From contig NZ_JAIUMC010000006.1 of the NCBI RefSeq assembly GCF_022565775.1, forward strand, positions 1 to 64,000: a DNA stretch of 64,000 nt, in the 5' to 3' direction. The first letter of the stretch is position 1. Every line of letters starts with the position of its first letter. The stretch comes from Natronospirillum sp. Its GTDB lineage: Bacteria > Pseudomonadota > Gammaproteobacteria > Pseudomonadales > Natronospirillaceae. The translations under genes were made by a program, and so were the position numbers. The notes below the pieces were generated by a model. That model was not told where the DNA came from. It was given only the letters and a program-made list of their open reading frames with translations, and made no database searches. Shown here one piece after another: positions 29,694 through 38,914 of the stretch.

Positions 29694-30664
29694 ACAGGAT
29701 ATCAATCAGGAAAGTCGGATCCGGCGGCAAGGCCGGACTCACTATGGCTCTGGCCAGTTTACTGTTGACTGCCTGCGCCATGGGGCCGGTCAGCCCGGAT
29801 GGCTCTGCACAAGCTCGGGACAGACTGAACGAACTGCAATCAGATGCTCAGATAGCCGACAGTGCCCGCACTGAACTGCGCGAAGCGGAAGAGGCCGTGC
29901 GGCTTGCCGAGCAGCCCCTGAACAGTGGTGATCGGGCCCTCGGCGAACATCGGGTCTATATGGCCAACCAGAAAGTGGAGATCGCCCGGGCGAAGGCCAT
30001 TTCAAGGCTGGCTGAATCAGAGCGGCAGCAGATGGTCGAAGAGCGCGATGCCGCCCGCCTGGCGGCCCGCACACGGGAAGCAGATCGAGCCCGCGCCCAG
30101 ATGGAGGCCCGAGCTCTGGAAGCGGATGAGGATCGCGCTGAAATGCAGGCCCGTGCAGAGGAGTCGGAAAGTGAGCGCGCTGAAATGCAGGCTCGTGCCG
30201 ATGAATCAGACAGAACCCGTGAAGACATGGACGCTGCACTCGGAACCTCGGCACTGGCGGCAGCTGACCTGCAGAGCCGGATTGATGAACTCGAAGCTCG
30301 CCCTGCACCTCGTGGTCTGGTACTGACACTGGGAGATGTGCTTTTTGAGACCGGCAGCTCGTCTCTTGAAGGTGGTTCCGGTCACACGCTGGATAACCTG
30401 GTGGCATTCCTTCACGAGTATCCGGACCGATACGTGGTCATTGAAGGGCACACGGACAATGTGGGCAGCGCGGCGTTCAATCAGACTCTGTCAGTGCAGC
30501 GCGCAGAGTCTGTGCGCGAATACCTGACAGACCACGGTATTCCGCGCAGCCGAATTGCAGTAGCCGGTTTTGGCCTGGACCGACCTGTGGCCAGCAATGA
30601 CAGTGCTACCGGGCGACAGCAAAACCGTCGTGTCGAAGTCATCATTGAAAACCAGGATCAATAA
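29690..30664 (+). CDS. OmpA-family lipoprotein with expanded coiled-coil linker (copy B)
   Basis: LLTACAMGP lipobox; OmpA domain GHTDNVGSAAFNQTLSVQRAESVREYLTDHGI; 4-nt overlap with the upstream gene. Confidence 0.88.
   Translation: MNRISIRKVGSGGKAGLTMALASLLLTACAMGPVSPDGSAQARDRLNELQSDAQIADSARTELREAEEAVRLAEQPLNSGDRALGEHRVYMANQKVEIARAKAISRLAESERQQMVEERDAARLAARTREADRARAQMEARALEADEDRAEMQARAEESESERAEMQARADESDRTREDMDAALGTSALAAADLQSRIDELEARPAPRGLVLTLGDVLFETGSSSLEGGSGHTLDNLVAFLHEYPDRYVVIEGHTDNVGSAAFNQTLSVQRAESVREYLTDHGIPRSRIAVAGFGLDRPVASNDSATGRQQNRRVEVIIENQDQ
30092..30217 (+). repeat. Three in-frame 42-bp tandem repeats (14-aa unit RAEMQARAxExxxx)
   Basis: RAQMEARALEADED / RAEMQARAEESESE / RAEMQARADESDRT, followed by a degenerate REDMDAAL. 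Confidence 0.8.
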
Positions 30665-30666
30665 CC

Positions 30667-31713
30667 ATGCTGAACTTCTGGAAGCACCTTCACTCTGTGG
30701 AGCCTGACTCCGGGAAAGTATTGAAGGGCGGCGTCTTTCCGGCCCGCCATTTTCTGGTGCAGGATCTGAAAGCCAAGGTTAAAGCCCCAACCAGAAGGGA
30801 CAAGGCCACCGAGCAGAAAGACTGGGCGCATGTGCTGCTCGACTTTATTGGTGATTCGGTGCTGAGTACCGACATTGATGCCAAGATCACTTACATGAAC
30901 GCGGCCGCCGAGAAGCTGATTGGCTTCAGTCGGCAAGAAGCCATTGGTCGGCCCGTGCAAGAGATCTTTCGGGTGATAGACGTTACAACCCGCGAGCCCA
31001 GAGCCAATCTTGCCCGGCAGGTTATGGACACCGGTTTTGCCGTTGGGCTGCACAACAGTGCCCTGCTGATCACTCGCGATGGCCGTGAAGTGGCCATTGA
31101 AGACGCTGCGGAGCCACTGCGCAACGGGATTGGTGTCATTGTTGGTGCTCTGGTGAAGTTTCATGACTCGCGCTATTCCGCCGAAACAACAGCCCGCATG
31201 GCCTACCTGGCCCAGCACGACGCCCTGACCGGGTTACTCAACCGGCACTCCTTTGCCGAGCGCTTTGAACAGGCTTCGGCACTGGCTGAACGGCACCAGA
31301 AGAAAATGGTGATGTTGTTTGTCGATCTGGACAACTTCAAGGAGGTCAACGACACCCTGGGGCACAGCAGCGGAGATGCCATACTCAAGTCTCTGGGGCG
31401 CAAACTGGTGCAATGTGTGCGCACAACAGATCTTGTCTGTCGATATGGTGGCGACGAGTTCCTGATTCTTTTGAGCGATCTTACAGATCACGAGCAGGCT
31501 TTTGCCGTGGTGGACAAAGTCCGTTATGCGGCCGCCGAACTGCGCGACTACAGTGGCCATGAGATTTCGCTTGAACTCAGCATCGGCGTCAGCATATTCC
31601 CGGATCATGGCACCACTTTGGATAAGCTCCTGCCCCATGCCGACGCCGACATGTATACCGTCAAAGCCTGTCACAGAAGAAGCCGCCTGCAACCACCGAC
31701 AGGCAACGAGTAG
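30667..31713 (+). CDS. PAS-GGDEF diguanylate cyclase
   Basis: PAS (VLSTDIDAKITYMNAAAEKLIGFSRQEAIGRPVQEIF) and RTTDLVCRYGGDEF. Confidence 0.9.
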   Translation: MLNFWKHLHSVEPDSGKVLKGGVFPARHFLVQDLKAKVKAPTRRDKATEQKDWAHVLLDFIGDSVLSTDIDAKITYMNAAAEKLIGFSRQEAIGRPVQEIFRVIDVTTREPRANLARQVMDTGFAVGLHNSALLITRDGREVAIEDAAEPLRNGIGVIVGALVKFHDSRYSAETTARMAYLAQHDALTGLLNRHSFAERFEQASALAERHQKKMVMLFVDLDNFKEVNDTLGHSSGDAILKSLGRKLVQCVRTTDLVCRYGGDEFLILLSDLTDHEQAFAVVDKVRYAAAELRDYSGHEISLELSIGVSIFPDHGTTLDKLLPHADADMYTVKACHRRSRLQPPTGNE

Positions 31714-31715
31714 AG

Positions 31716-32435
31716 TCAGAGAGTCAGCGGACGAACTTCCAGACGATCGGTTTCCTTTTTGACCACGGCGTAGCACTCGCAGCAGCGGGCCTCAAGCTTC
31801 TTGCGGTCCACCACCGTGATATGCCCGCGCCGGTACTCGATAATTCCCAGTCGCTGCAGTTTGCCCGCAGCTTCCGTGACACCTTCACGACGCACCCCCA
31901 GCATGTTGGCGATCAGTTCCTGCGTCATATCCAGGCGATTGGTATCCAGGCGATCCAGTGACAGCAGCAGCCAGCGGCACAACTGCTGCTCAATGGCATG
32001 GTGCCGGTTGCATACCGCAGTCTGTGACATCTGTGTAATCAAGGCCTGGGTGAAGCGCAGGGTAAGAATGCGTATTTCGGATTGGGCGTTGAATTCCTGC
32101 TTCAGGTCCGTGGCCAACATTCTGTAGGCGGTGCCCTTGCTCTGCACCACCAGTCGATTGGGCGTACTGTCGCTGCCCATCACCACGGACACCCCGACCA
32201 AGCCTTCACGACCGACCACCGAGATTTCAGCGGAGGAGCCGCTTATGGTTTCGTACAACAGTGAAACAATACAGTCGATCGGAAAGTAGATGTAGTCAAT
32301 CGATTGGCCGGACTCATAAATCACTTCACCCAGCGCCATCTCAACGTGGGTCAGTTTCGGTAATATGCGGCGTCGGGCGTCTTCCGATAGGACCGCTAAA
32401 ATGCGGTTTCTTAGTGGGTCGTGTGCATCTTTCAT
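31716..32435 (-). CDS. Crp/Fnr-family transcriptional regulator
   Basis: cNMP-like domain and HTH (LDMTQELIANMLGVRREGVTEAAGKLQRLGIIEY). Start placed at MKDAHDP. Confidence 0.88.
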   Translation of the reverse strand: MKDAHDPLRNRILAVLSEDARRRILPKLTHVEMALGEVIYESGQSIDYIYFPIDCIVSLLYETISGSSAEISVVGREGLVGVSVVMGSDSTPNRLVVQSKGTAYRMLATDLKQEFNAQSEIRILTLRFTQALITQMSQTAVCNRHHAIEQQLCRWLLLSLDRLDTNRLDMTQELIANMLGVRREGVTEAAGKLQRLGIIEYRRGHITVVDRKKLEARCCECYAVVKKETDRLEVRPLTL

Positions 32436-32962
32436 TCTGGTCCTTGGGCAAATCCTGTAGAGCAAGAAAACCTGCCCGAATGGACTGCTGGCTAGTGCTT
32501 ACTTCGCACATCACCACCATTGCTGAAAGACTCAAAATGCAACAAATTGGCAGGTACTGCTCCTCACAACCATGTGAGAAGGACTCCCCTTGCTCCCTCG
32601 GCGTTTTGGGCCGACATCGAGAGCTTAACCCACCCTCAAACCGAAGCAGGGGGAGGACGTTCAGTGTACCACCTATCAAGCCGGAACGTTCGAATTTATT
32701 GTTAAATGTAAATGCTTTCACTAACACGGTTAAACAGGGACAGTGGGCGGCTCTACCAGACACCAGACAGGGCTACCGATAATCAGCGACGAGGCGCCCG
32801 GATTTCACGGTTTCTGCTTCGTGCATGGTTTCCCGCCAAGGTTCCTGCAACGCCGCTTCATACCAGTCCCGCATGGCGGGCAAAGCCCAGAATATGGTTG
32901 ACCCAGGCTTGTGAAATCTTGCTCAGGGGCCGCCATTCTCAGCGCTGTTTTTCTACTCGAAA

Positions 32963-32984
32963 GTGCGGCAGCGAACAGAGCACC
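32963..32984 (+). promoter_or_regulatory. Shared upstream motif copy C (GTGCGGCAGCGAACAGAGCACC)
   Basis: About 18/22 identical to copy B; 99 bp before the PRC-barrel gene ATG at 33062. Confidence 0.45.
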
Positions 32985-33061
32985 CAGTTCCTTTCTGCAA
33001 GACTTCCCACAGCTCAGTCACCTTGCCATGGATATCCGCAGATAAAACCAGAGGGGCAGGG

Positions 33062-33559
33062 ATGACTGAGCCCTTTGGAAGACCAATAGTACATCAAGAT
33101 GGAGACTCACTCATGGGCCCGAACGCTGAAGACGATGTAAGGAATAACGACCTGCTTTCCGGTGATGAACCCGACAAATGGAGTCATGACCTTCGCGCCA
33201 AAGATGGTATTGATCGCATCAGTGAAGAGGAAAACGCTCTTTTCGATCTTACACCGAATGAACTGAAGAACACGGAAGTCGTGGGCTCGGATGGCAAGAC
33301 CATCGGCAAGATCAAGAACGTAGTCGGTAGCAAGACCAGTGATGATGTCTATGCCGTTGTGTCGCAGGGTGGCCTGATGGGCATTGGCGCTCACGAATTT
33401 CTTATTCCGCTGGATGAATTGACGCAAGTGAACAACGACCAGGTGCGCGCTGATTTCAACGAGGCTATCGCAAAGGATCGTCCGGAATATGAATCCGACA
33501 ATTTCTCGGAAATGGACCCTGCTCAACCCGTCTTCGAATACTCCTATTTGACTCGCTAA
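33062..33559 (+). CDS. PRC-barrel domain protein
   Basis: NTEVVGSDGKTIGKIKNVVGSKTSDDVYAVVSQGGLMGIGAHEFLIPLDELT. Confidence 0.8.
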   Translation: MTEPFGRPIVHQDGDSLMGPNAEDDVRNNDLLSGDEPDKWSHDLRAKDGIDRISEEENALFDLTPNELKNTEVVGSDGKTIGKIKNVVGSKTSDDVYAVVSQGGLMGIGAHEFLIPLDELTQVNNDQVRADFNEAIAKDRPEYESDNFSEMDPAQPVFEYSYLTR

Positions 33560-33578
33560 CCATGAAAAGGACAGCTGG

Positions 33579-34199
33579 CTACTGATGCACGGGCACCAGG
33601 TGCCGGCTGCCCGAGACAATAAAGACAATGGCCAGCAGTACGCCGAACAACAGCGCCGAAAATATCCAGAATGCAAGCAAAGCCGAAGAAGGAGCCGTCG
33701 TCTCGACTGGTTCAGGTGTTGCCTGTTCAGTGACAGTAACAGGGACGCTCTGTCTCGCCTGAGTCACTATCGTGGCCAAACGTTCCTGTGCCTTCTGCTC
33801 GGTAAGCCCGGTCTGGCTGGCTACGAGCCGAACGGCATGACGGTAGTCTTCTGCGCTCAGTCGGTCATCAATCAGATCGCGCATCAAAAAAGCCCACAAT
33901 TCGACATGACCATCACCCTCGGCAAGCGGATTGATATCGACACCGGGAGCGCTGCGCAACAATGAATCAATAGGATCCTTGGCGCCTTGAACGCCGCTGT
34001 CGGCTGCCAACTCTGTCAGTGTTTCTGTCGAGCTGGAGGCGCCATCGAGCGCATCGTCCGAGAAGGGTGACGCCGCCTGAAGATCCATGCCATGGCCAGG
34101 AGTCAGCAGTACAAAACAGAGCACAGCAGCGAAAGGAGCACAAACCAGCATGGATCCTGAAGATCCACTGGCCAGGCCGTCAGCCGATACGATTAGCAT
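33579..34199 (-). CDS. Hypothetical membrane protein
   Basis: N-terminal hydrophobic segment and C-terminal TM (LLAFWIFSALLFGVLLAIVFIVSG). Confidence 0.55.
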   Translation of the reverse strand: MLIVSADGLASGSSGSMLVCAPFAAVLCFVLLTPGHGMDLQAASPFSDDALDGASSSTETLTELAADSGVQGAKDPIDSLLRSAPGVDINPLAEGDGHVELWAFLMRDLIDDRLSAEDYRHAVRLVASQTGLTEQKAQERLATIVTQARQSVPVTVTEQATPEPVETTAPSSALLAFWIFSALLFGVLLAIVFIVSGSRHLVPVHQ

Positions 34200-34239
34200 A
34201 AAGAATCCCTCCCATGCATGAGAATGGCTCTCTCACACA

Positions 34240-35403
34240 TTATTTTTTTCCCTGTGTCTCTTCTGTGCGGTAGCCCACATTGATCTCCGGAGAACTGCTG
34301 GCAGGCTCCATGGTGCGACTCAGCCCTGGCTTGGCTTGTTTCCATACTGCGATAAAGAAAGCGGTCAGAGGCACCGCGAGTATCATGCCGATAATACCGC
34401 CCAGCGCTATGCCCCAGAAAATGACCGAGATCACGATAAGCGCAGGATGGAGCCCCGACCGGTTGGCCATGATCTTCGGCGTCAGCAGCCAACTCTCCAC
34501 CAGTTGAACAACCAGGAACACAGACAGACTCAGGCCCAGCAATAGCAGGCCACCATCGGGTTGAAAGTAAGCCCACGGCAAAACGACAAGCAGACCAATG
34601 AGTGTGCCGAGAAAGGGAACGATATTGAGCAAACCCAGAACCAGGCCAACGAGAATGCCGCCTTTGAGGCCGATCATTGTAAACCCGACGGACAACATGA
34701 TCGCCATGATCAAAGCGATCACGAGCTGACCCTGAAAAAAGCCGGTCACCTGGCTGACAAAGACATCAATAAAGTACATCACCCGCTTCTGCACCGCCTT
34801 ACTGGCCACCGAGAGTGCTTCCTCGGTCTTTTCGCGCAGCCGACCTCCCGACAACAACATGAAAAACAGCAGCAGCGGCACGAAACTCAGGGTCACCAGC
34901 AGCCCCGCATAGGACATCACCGCCTCTCTGGTGTTTTCGGCGGAAGGCAGCATATCCGCCAGCGTGCCATCCTCGACGCGAGCCTTGAGCATTTCCGTCA
35001 GGCCGGGAAAACGCCGGGACAAATAGCCGTCCCATCCTTCTATCACGCCGGGCGCCGCCTCAATAAAGTTCGCGGTCTGGCCATATAGAGTCGGCACCAA
35101 TAGGAGCCCGGCTCCGGCAATCAGCCCCATGAAGATCGTTACAACAATAACGGTGGCGATCATCCTGGGCCACCCGCTCCACTTCCCGAGGACGTCTACC
35201 AGCGGATAGAGAATGAGCGCGAGAATGCCCGCCACGGCCAAGGGCACAATCAAATTGAAGAAGTACGACAGGGTCAGTGCCAGAATCCACACTACCAAGC
35301 CAATGAGCGCCGCGAAGGCAACCATGACGAACATGATCACCGTAACCCGAAACAGGCGGCGCTCTACCGTTCCGAACAGCCGGTCTTCAGGGTTTACGCT
35401 CAT
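34240..35403 (-). CDS. AI-2E family transporter (YdiK/PerM type permease)
   Basis: Multi-TM; IVPLAVAGILALILYPLVD, GLLNIVPFLGTLIG, LTPKIMANRSGLHPALIVISVIFWG. Confidence 0.9.
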   Translation of the reverse strand: MSVNPEDRLFGTVERRLFRVTVIMFVMVAFAALIGLVVWILALTLSYFFNLIVPLAVAGILALILYPLVDVLGKWSGWPRMIATVIVVTIFMGLIAGAGLLLVPTLYGQTANFIEAAPGVIEGWDGYLSRRFPGLTEMLKARVEDGTLADMLPSAENTREAVMSYAGLLVTLSFVPLLLFFMLLSGGRLREKTEEALSVASKAVQKRVMYFIDVFVSQVTGFFQGQLVIALIMAIMLSVGFTMIGLKGGILVGLVLGLLNIVPFLGTLIGLLVVLPWAYFQPDGGLLLLGLSLSVFLVVQLVESWLLTPKIMANRSGLHPALIVISVIFWGIALGGIIGMILAVPLTAFFIAVWKQAKPGLSRTMEPASSSPEINVGYRTEETQGKK

Positions 35404-35564
35404 ACGTCATGCCACAGTAGGTTCACAGGTCAACCCACAATAATGAGGGCAACTGCGCCAGTCCGTGCGACGAGACACACAGGGCCTATGCGGCGGAGCG
35501 CACAGACGGGCGTGCAAAGTGATTTCATCATCAGCTTTCATTCCCTGAAGAGCCTGCGAAAAAT

Positions 35565-35750
35565 ATGAAAACGACGACAACTATTCTGAACATGAAGTCC
35601 CTGCGCGCAATTGCCCTGGCGGCCCTGCTTGCCCTTGGAGCCGGTGGCCTGGTTGCGGGTTGTGACAGTGGCCCGGCCGAAGACGCTGGTGAGTCCATTG
35701 ACGATGCCGTAGATGATACCGGCGACGCCATTGAGGATACCTTTGACTAG
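35565..35750 (+). CDS. Small acidic lipoprotein
   Basis: Signal peptide with lipobox LVAGC, then DSGPAEDAGESIDDAVDDTGDAIEDTFD. Confidence 0.65.
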   Translation: MKTTTTILNMKSLRAIALAALLALGAGGLVAGCDSGPAEDAGESIDDAVDDTGDAIEDTFD

Positions 35751-35861
35751 CTGGGTAATTGTTGCACCTCTGTACGATGACGTACCGATGGAACTCAACG
35801 ACTGGTTTAAGGTGACAACGAGCAATTCGCTTCTTAACGCACGACAAGGAGAACATGGATC

Positions 35862-36143
35862 ATGGATATTCTTATCTGGCTCGTAATGGGCGGTATCATC
35901 GGCTGGCTGGCCAGCCTGATCATGAAGACCTCTGGCCAACAGGGCATCATCATGAATGTAGTGGTCGGGATACTGGGCGCAGTAATTGGCGGTTGGATTT
36001 TCGGCCCCATGCTGGGCTCAGGTCAACTTGGCCAGGGTTTCAGCATCACGAGTCTATTTGTCGCTCTGATGGGCGCGATTATTCTGCTGGCCATTGTAAG
36101 CTTGTTCACCCGCGGCAGAACCCGCAATATCAACAAGCTCTAG
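35862..36143 (+). CDS. GlsB/YeaQ/YmgE family stress-response membrane protein
   Basis: IGWLASLIMKTSGQQGIIMNVVVGILGAVIGGWIFG. Confidence 0.88.
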   Translation: MDILIWLVMGGIIGWLASLIMKTSGQQGIIMNVVVGILGAVIGGWIFGPMLGSGQLGQGFSITSLFVALMGAIILLAIVSLFTRGRTRNINKL

Positions 36144-36166
36144 GATAGCCCCGCGCGGCTTTCCGG

Positions 36167-36200
36167 GCTGATCTTCTGGTTTTATCTCAGAAGATCAGCC
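36167..36200. other. 13-bp perfect inverted repeat
   Basis: GGCTGATCTTCTG-gtttatct-CAGAAGATCAGCC downstream of the GlsB-like gene; no T tract. Confidence 0.75.
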
Positions 36201-36361
36201 TGAGGGCAATGCCATGAAAAAGCGTGGAAAACAGTCAGCAAACCGGTCAATTGGCGTACAAGTCCACACAGACTAAAAGGGGCTCACAAAATAGTCTTTT
36301 TATTCATTTTGCCGGCACTCTTTAGGCCGCACGCATATCTCGTTTCTCATACTATCAAGTT

Positions 36362-36391
36362 CATCACACCTATTTGAGTGCGCGTGTGATG
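36362..36391. promoter_or_regulatory. Inverted repeat CATCACAC-N14-GTGTGATG upstream of the DmdA-like gene
   Basis: Perfect 8-bp arms 50-79 bp before the ATG; overlapping direct repeats AGTGCGCGT at 36377 and 36400. Confidence 0.45.
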
Positions 36392-36440
36392 CGAAGCATA
36401 GTGCGCGTTAGTCGCGCCGGTACAATAAGAGGACGAGACA

Positions 36441-37703
36441 ATGATCCAGCAGCAGCAACAGAATGAATTTGGTTTTGGTACGCAAATTCGCAAATCACCT
36501 TATTTTGACGCGACCCTGCGTTGGGGCGCGAACGCGTTTTCGGTCTATAACCACATGTATATTCCGCGCGATTTCGGGGACCCGGTGCAGAATTTCTGGA
36601 ATCTGGTCAACGACGCCATTCTTTGTGATGTCGCAGTAGAGCGTCAGGTCGAGATCACCGGACCCGATGCAGCGACATTTACCCAGATGCTGACACCCCG
36701 CGACTTGTCAAAGTGCGCTGTTGGTCAATGCAAATATGTACTGATCACCAACGCCGATGGCGGGATATTGAATGACCCCATCCTGCTGCGTCTGGCGGAA
36801 AACCACTTCTGGATATCCGTGGCTGACAGCGACATCTTGCTGTGGGCTCAGGGCGTCGCCATCAACTCGGGCCTGGATGTGCATATCTGCGAGCCGGATG
36901 TTTCGCCACTGCAGCTGCAGGGCCCGAGATCTGCAGAGATCATGCAAGCACTGCTCGGTGACAGCATTGCCGATCTGCGCTACTACTGGCTGCGTGAGTA
37001 TGACCTGGACGGCATTCCGCTGATTGTGTCGCGCACCGGCTGGTCCAGTGAAGTCGGCTACGAGCTGTATCTGCGCGATGGCTCCAGGGGTGACGAGCTG
37101 TGGGAAAAGATCATGGCGGCCGGTGCACCGTTTGGCCTGAAGCCCGGTCACACGTCGACTATCCGTCGCATCGAAGGTGGCATGCTCTCCTACCACGCCG
37201 ATATGGACCACACCACCAACCCGTTTGAACTGGGCATGGACAGACTGGTCGACCTTGAGATGGAGGCTGATTTCATCGGCAAGGCGGCGTTGATGCGCAT
37301 CCGTGACGAGGGCGTGGCACGCAAGCAAGTCGGCCTGGTGATTGACGGGCCGGCCTTGTCGGGCCCCAACACCCGTTTCTGGGCCATCGGAAAGGACGGA
37401 GAGCGCGTGGGCATGGTGACGTCTGCGGTGCATTCTCCGCGACTGGAGAAGAACATTGCTCTGGCAATGGTGACGGCAGACCTTGCCGCTATTGGCACGA
37501 CTGTCGACATTGAGATGCCGAGCGGTACAAGAACCGCGACCGTGGTCGACAAGCCGTTCTATACACCCAATCAGAAGAACCCCACGACGGCAGTCACGGC
37601 AACCCAGACTCAAAGTCAGGCGCAGTTGTCCGCAGAGACTCTGCCTGGCGTGCACGTTTCAGGCAGCACCTACGATCCAACTGGCAACCACAGCCTGCAG
37701 TAA
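36441..37703 (+). CDS. Aminomethyltransferase/GcvT-family protein, DMSP demethylase (DmdA)-like
   Basis: SVYNHMYIPRDFG...DVAVERQVEITGPDAATFTQMLTPRDLSKCAVGQCKYVLITNADGGILNDPILLRL; resembles DmdA as I recall it, but the DmdA-like versus true DmdA distinction is not resolved. Confidence 0.7.
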   Translation: MIQQQQQNEFGFGTQIRKSPYFDATLRWGANAFSVYNHMYIPRDFGDPVQNFWNLVNDAILCDVAVERQVEITGPDAATFTQMLTPRDLSKCAVGQCKYVLITNADGGILNDPILLRLAENHFWISVADSDILLWAQGVAINSGLDVHICEPDVSPLQLQGPRSAEIMQALLGDSIADLRYYWLREYDLDGIPLIVSRTGWSSEVGYELYLRDGSRGDELWEKIMAAGAPFGLKPGHTSTIRRIEGGMLSYHADMDHTTNPFELGMDRLVDLEMEADFIGKAALMRIRDEGVARKQVGLVIDGPALSGPNTRFWAIGKDGERVGMVTSAVHSPRLEKNIALAMVTADLAAIGTTVDIEMPSGTRTATVVDKPFYTPNQKNPTTAVTATQTQSQAQLSAETLPGVHVSGSTYDPTGNHSLQ

Positions 37704-37710
37704 ATCGATA

Positions 37711-37754
37711 AAGTGGGCTCGCGAGAGCATTTGATGCTCTCGCTTGGCCCACTT
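37711..37754 (+). terminator. Long interrupted hairpin, possible terminator or processing signal
   Basis: AAGTGGGC-tcg-CGAGAGCAT-ttg-ATGCTCTCG-cttg-GCCCACTT, 17 bp total stem, directly downstream of the DmdA-like gene; no T tract. Confidence 0.5.
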
Positions 37755-37828
37755 AATGATTGAAGAACCCTACCATGGTGATTAGACTCCCAAGAGGCAA
37801 CTGACTGGGCAAAGCGTACGGTATCAAT

Positions 37829-38347
37829 ATGAAAAAAGTCGTACTGGATGCTCTGGATATCCGTATTTTAAGTGCTGTTCAGCAACACGGACAAATAAGC
37901 AAAAACCGGCTTGCCGAACTGGTCAGCCTGTCGCCGACACCCTGCTGGAACCGCCTGACCAGACTCAAGAATTCCGGCCTTATCAAGGGCTATCGAGGGC
38001 TGGTCGAAGTCGACCGGATCATCGACCTTACCCGGGTTTTTCTCACCATTGCGCTGAAGTCGCACAAGAAGTCCGATTTCGAGCGCTTTGAAAAACGCAT
38101 TCAAACGATAGATGAAATCGTCGAATGTCATGCGACGGGTGGCGGTTCAGATTATGTGATCAAGGTTGTCACAACCAGCCTGTCCGCTTTCCAATGCGTA
38201 ATACAGGAGCTGCTTGACGAAGATATCGGAATAGACCGTTACTATATCTATGTCATTATCAAGGAAGTGAAATCGACCTCACTGACCTTGTCGCAGTTGA
38301 TGAACATCAAGAACCGCAGCGACGCCCAAGAGACGACCTCCGAATAG
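37829..38347 (+). CDS. Lrp/AsnC-family transcriptional regulator
   Basis: LDALDIRILSAVQQHGQISKNRLAELVSLSPTPCWNRLTRLKNSGLIKGY. Confidence 0.92.
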   Translation: MKKVVLDALDIRILSAVQQHGQISKNRLAELVSLSPTPCWNRLTRLKNSGLIKGYRGLVEVDRIIDLTRVFLTIALKSHKKSDFERFEKRIQTIDEIVECHATGGGSDYVIKVVTTSLSAFQCVIQELLDEDIGIDRYYIYVIIKEVKSTSLTLSQLMNIKNRSDAQETTSE

Positions 38348-38464
38348 CACCCCCTGTCATTATGGATTAGCTTTATTTTACCGAAAGCTTAGAAATCGTC
38401 GTTTTACCGCCACATGGCGCCCTGTTAAATTAATTATAAATAAACTGATATCAGGGGTTTAGCA

Positions 38465-38914
38465 ATGTCTATCCATGAAGCAGCCATCAGTTGGCAACGA
38501 CAGCCCCACGCGTCGGATCCAACCACCTACTCGCGCAATCATCTGGTGACGCTGAACGGCGACCAGCAGCTCAAGGTGTCAGCCTCTGCAGAGTTCAAAG
38601 GCGACAGCCGGTGTGCAGATCCGGAACAAATGCTGCTCAGCGCGGTATCCAGCTGCCATATGCTGTTCTTCCTGGCGATTGCCGAGTATCAGGGCTACCT
38701 CATCGAGTCCTACGAAGACAGCCCACAGGCCTGGCTGGAAAAAACCGGCAAGGGCGGCATGGAAATCACGCGAGTGGTGCTTTCCCCCAAAGTGGTCATC
38801 GGCGGCGACAAGCAGCCGGACCCGGCAGCACTGGCGCGCATACACGAGAGCGCCCACAAGAACTGCTTCATCCGAAACTCGATCACGGCCAGTGTCGAAA
38901 TCAATCACTCATAG
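38465..38914 (+). CDS. OsmC-family protein
   Basis: DPEQMLLSAVSSCHMLFFLAIAEYQG and C-terminal HKNCFIRNSI. Confidence 0.88.
   Translation: MSIHEAAISWQRQPHASDPTTYSRNHLVTLNGDQQLKVSASAEFKGDSRCADPEQMLLSAVSSCHMLFFLAIAEYQGYLIESYEDSPQAWLEKTGKGGMEITRVVLSPKVVIGGDKQPDPAALARIHESAHKNCFIRNSITASVEINHS

Noticed and set aside
32466-33061. Short ORFs (e.g. 32712..33065, 32261..32782) in the gap between the Crp/Fnr gene and the PRC-barrel gene
   Set aside because: No motifs, no conserved composition, and overlapping frames on both strands; treated as intergenic or degenerate sequence.
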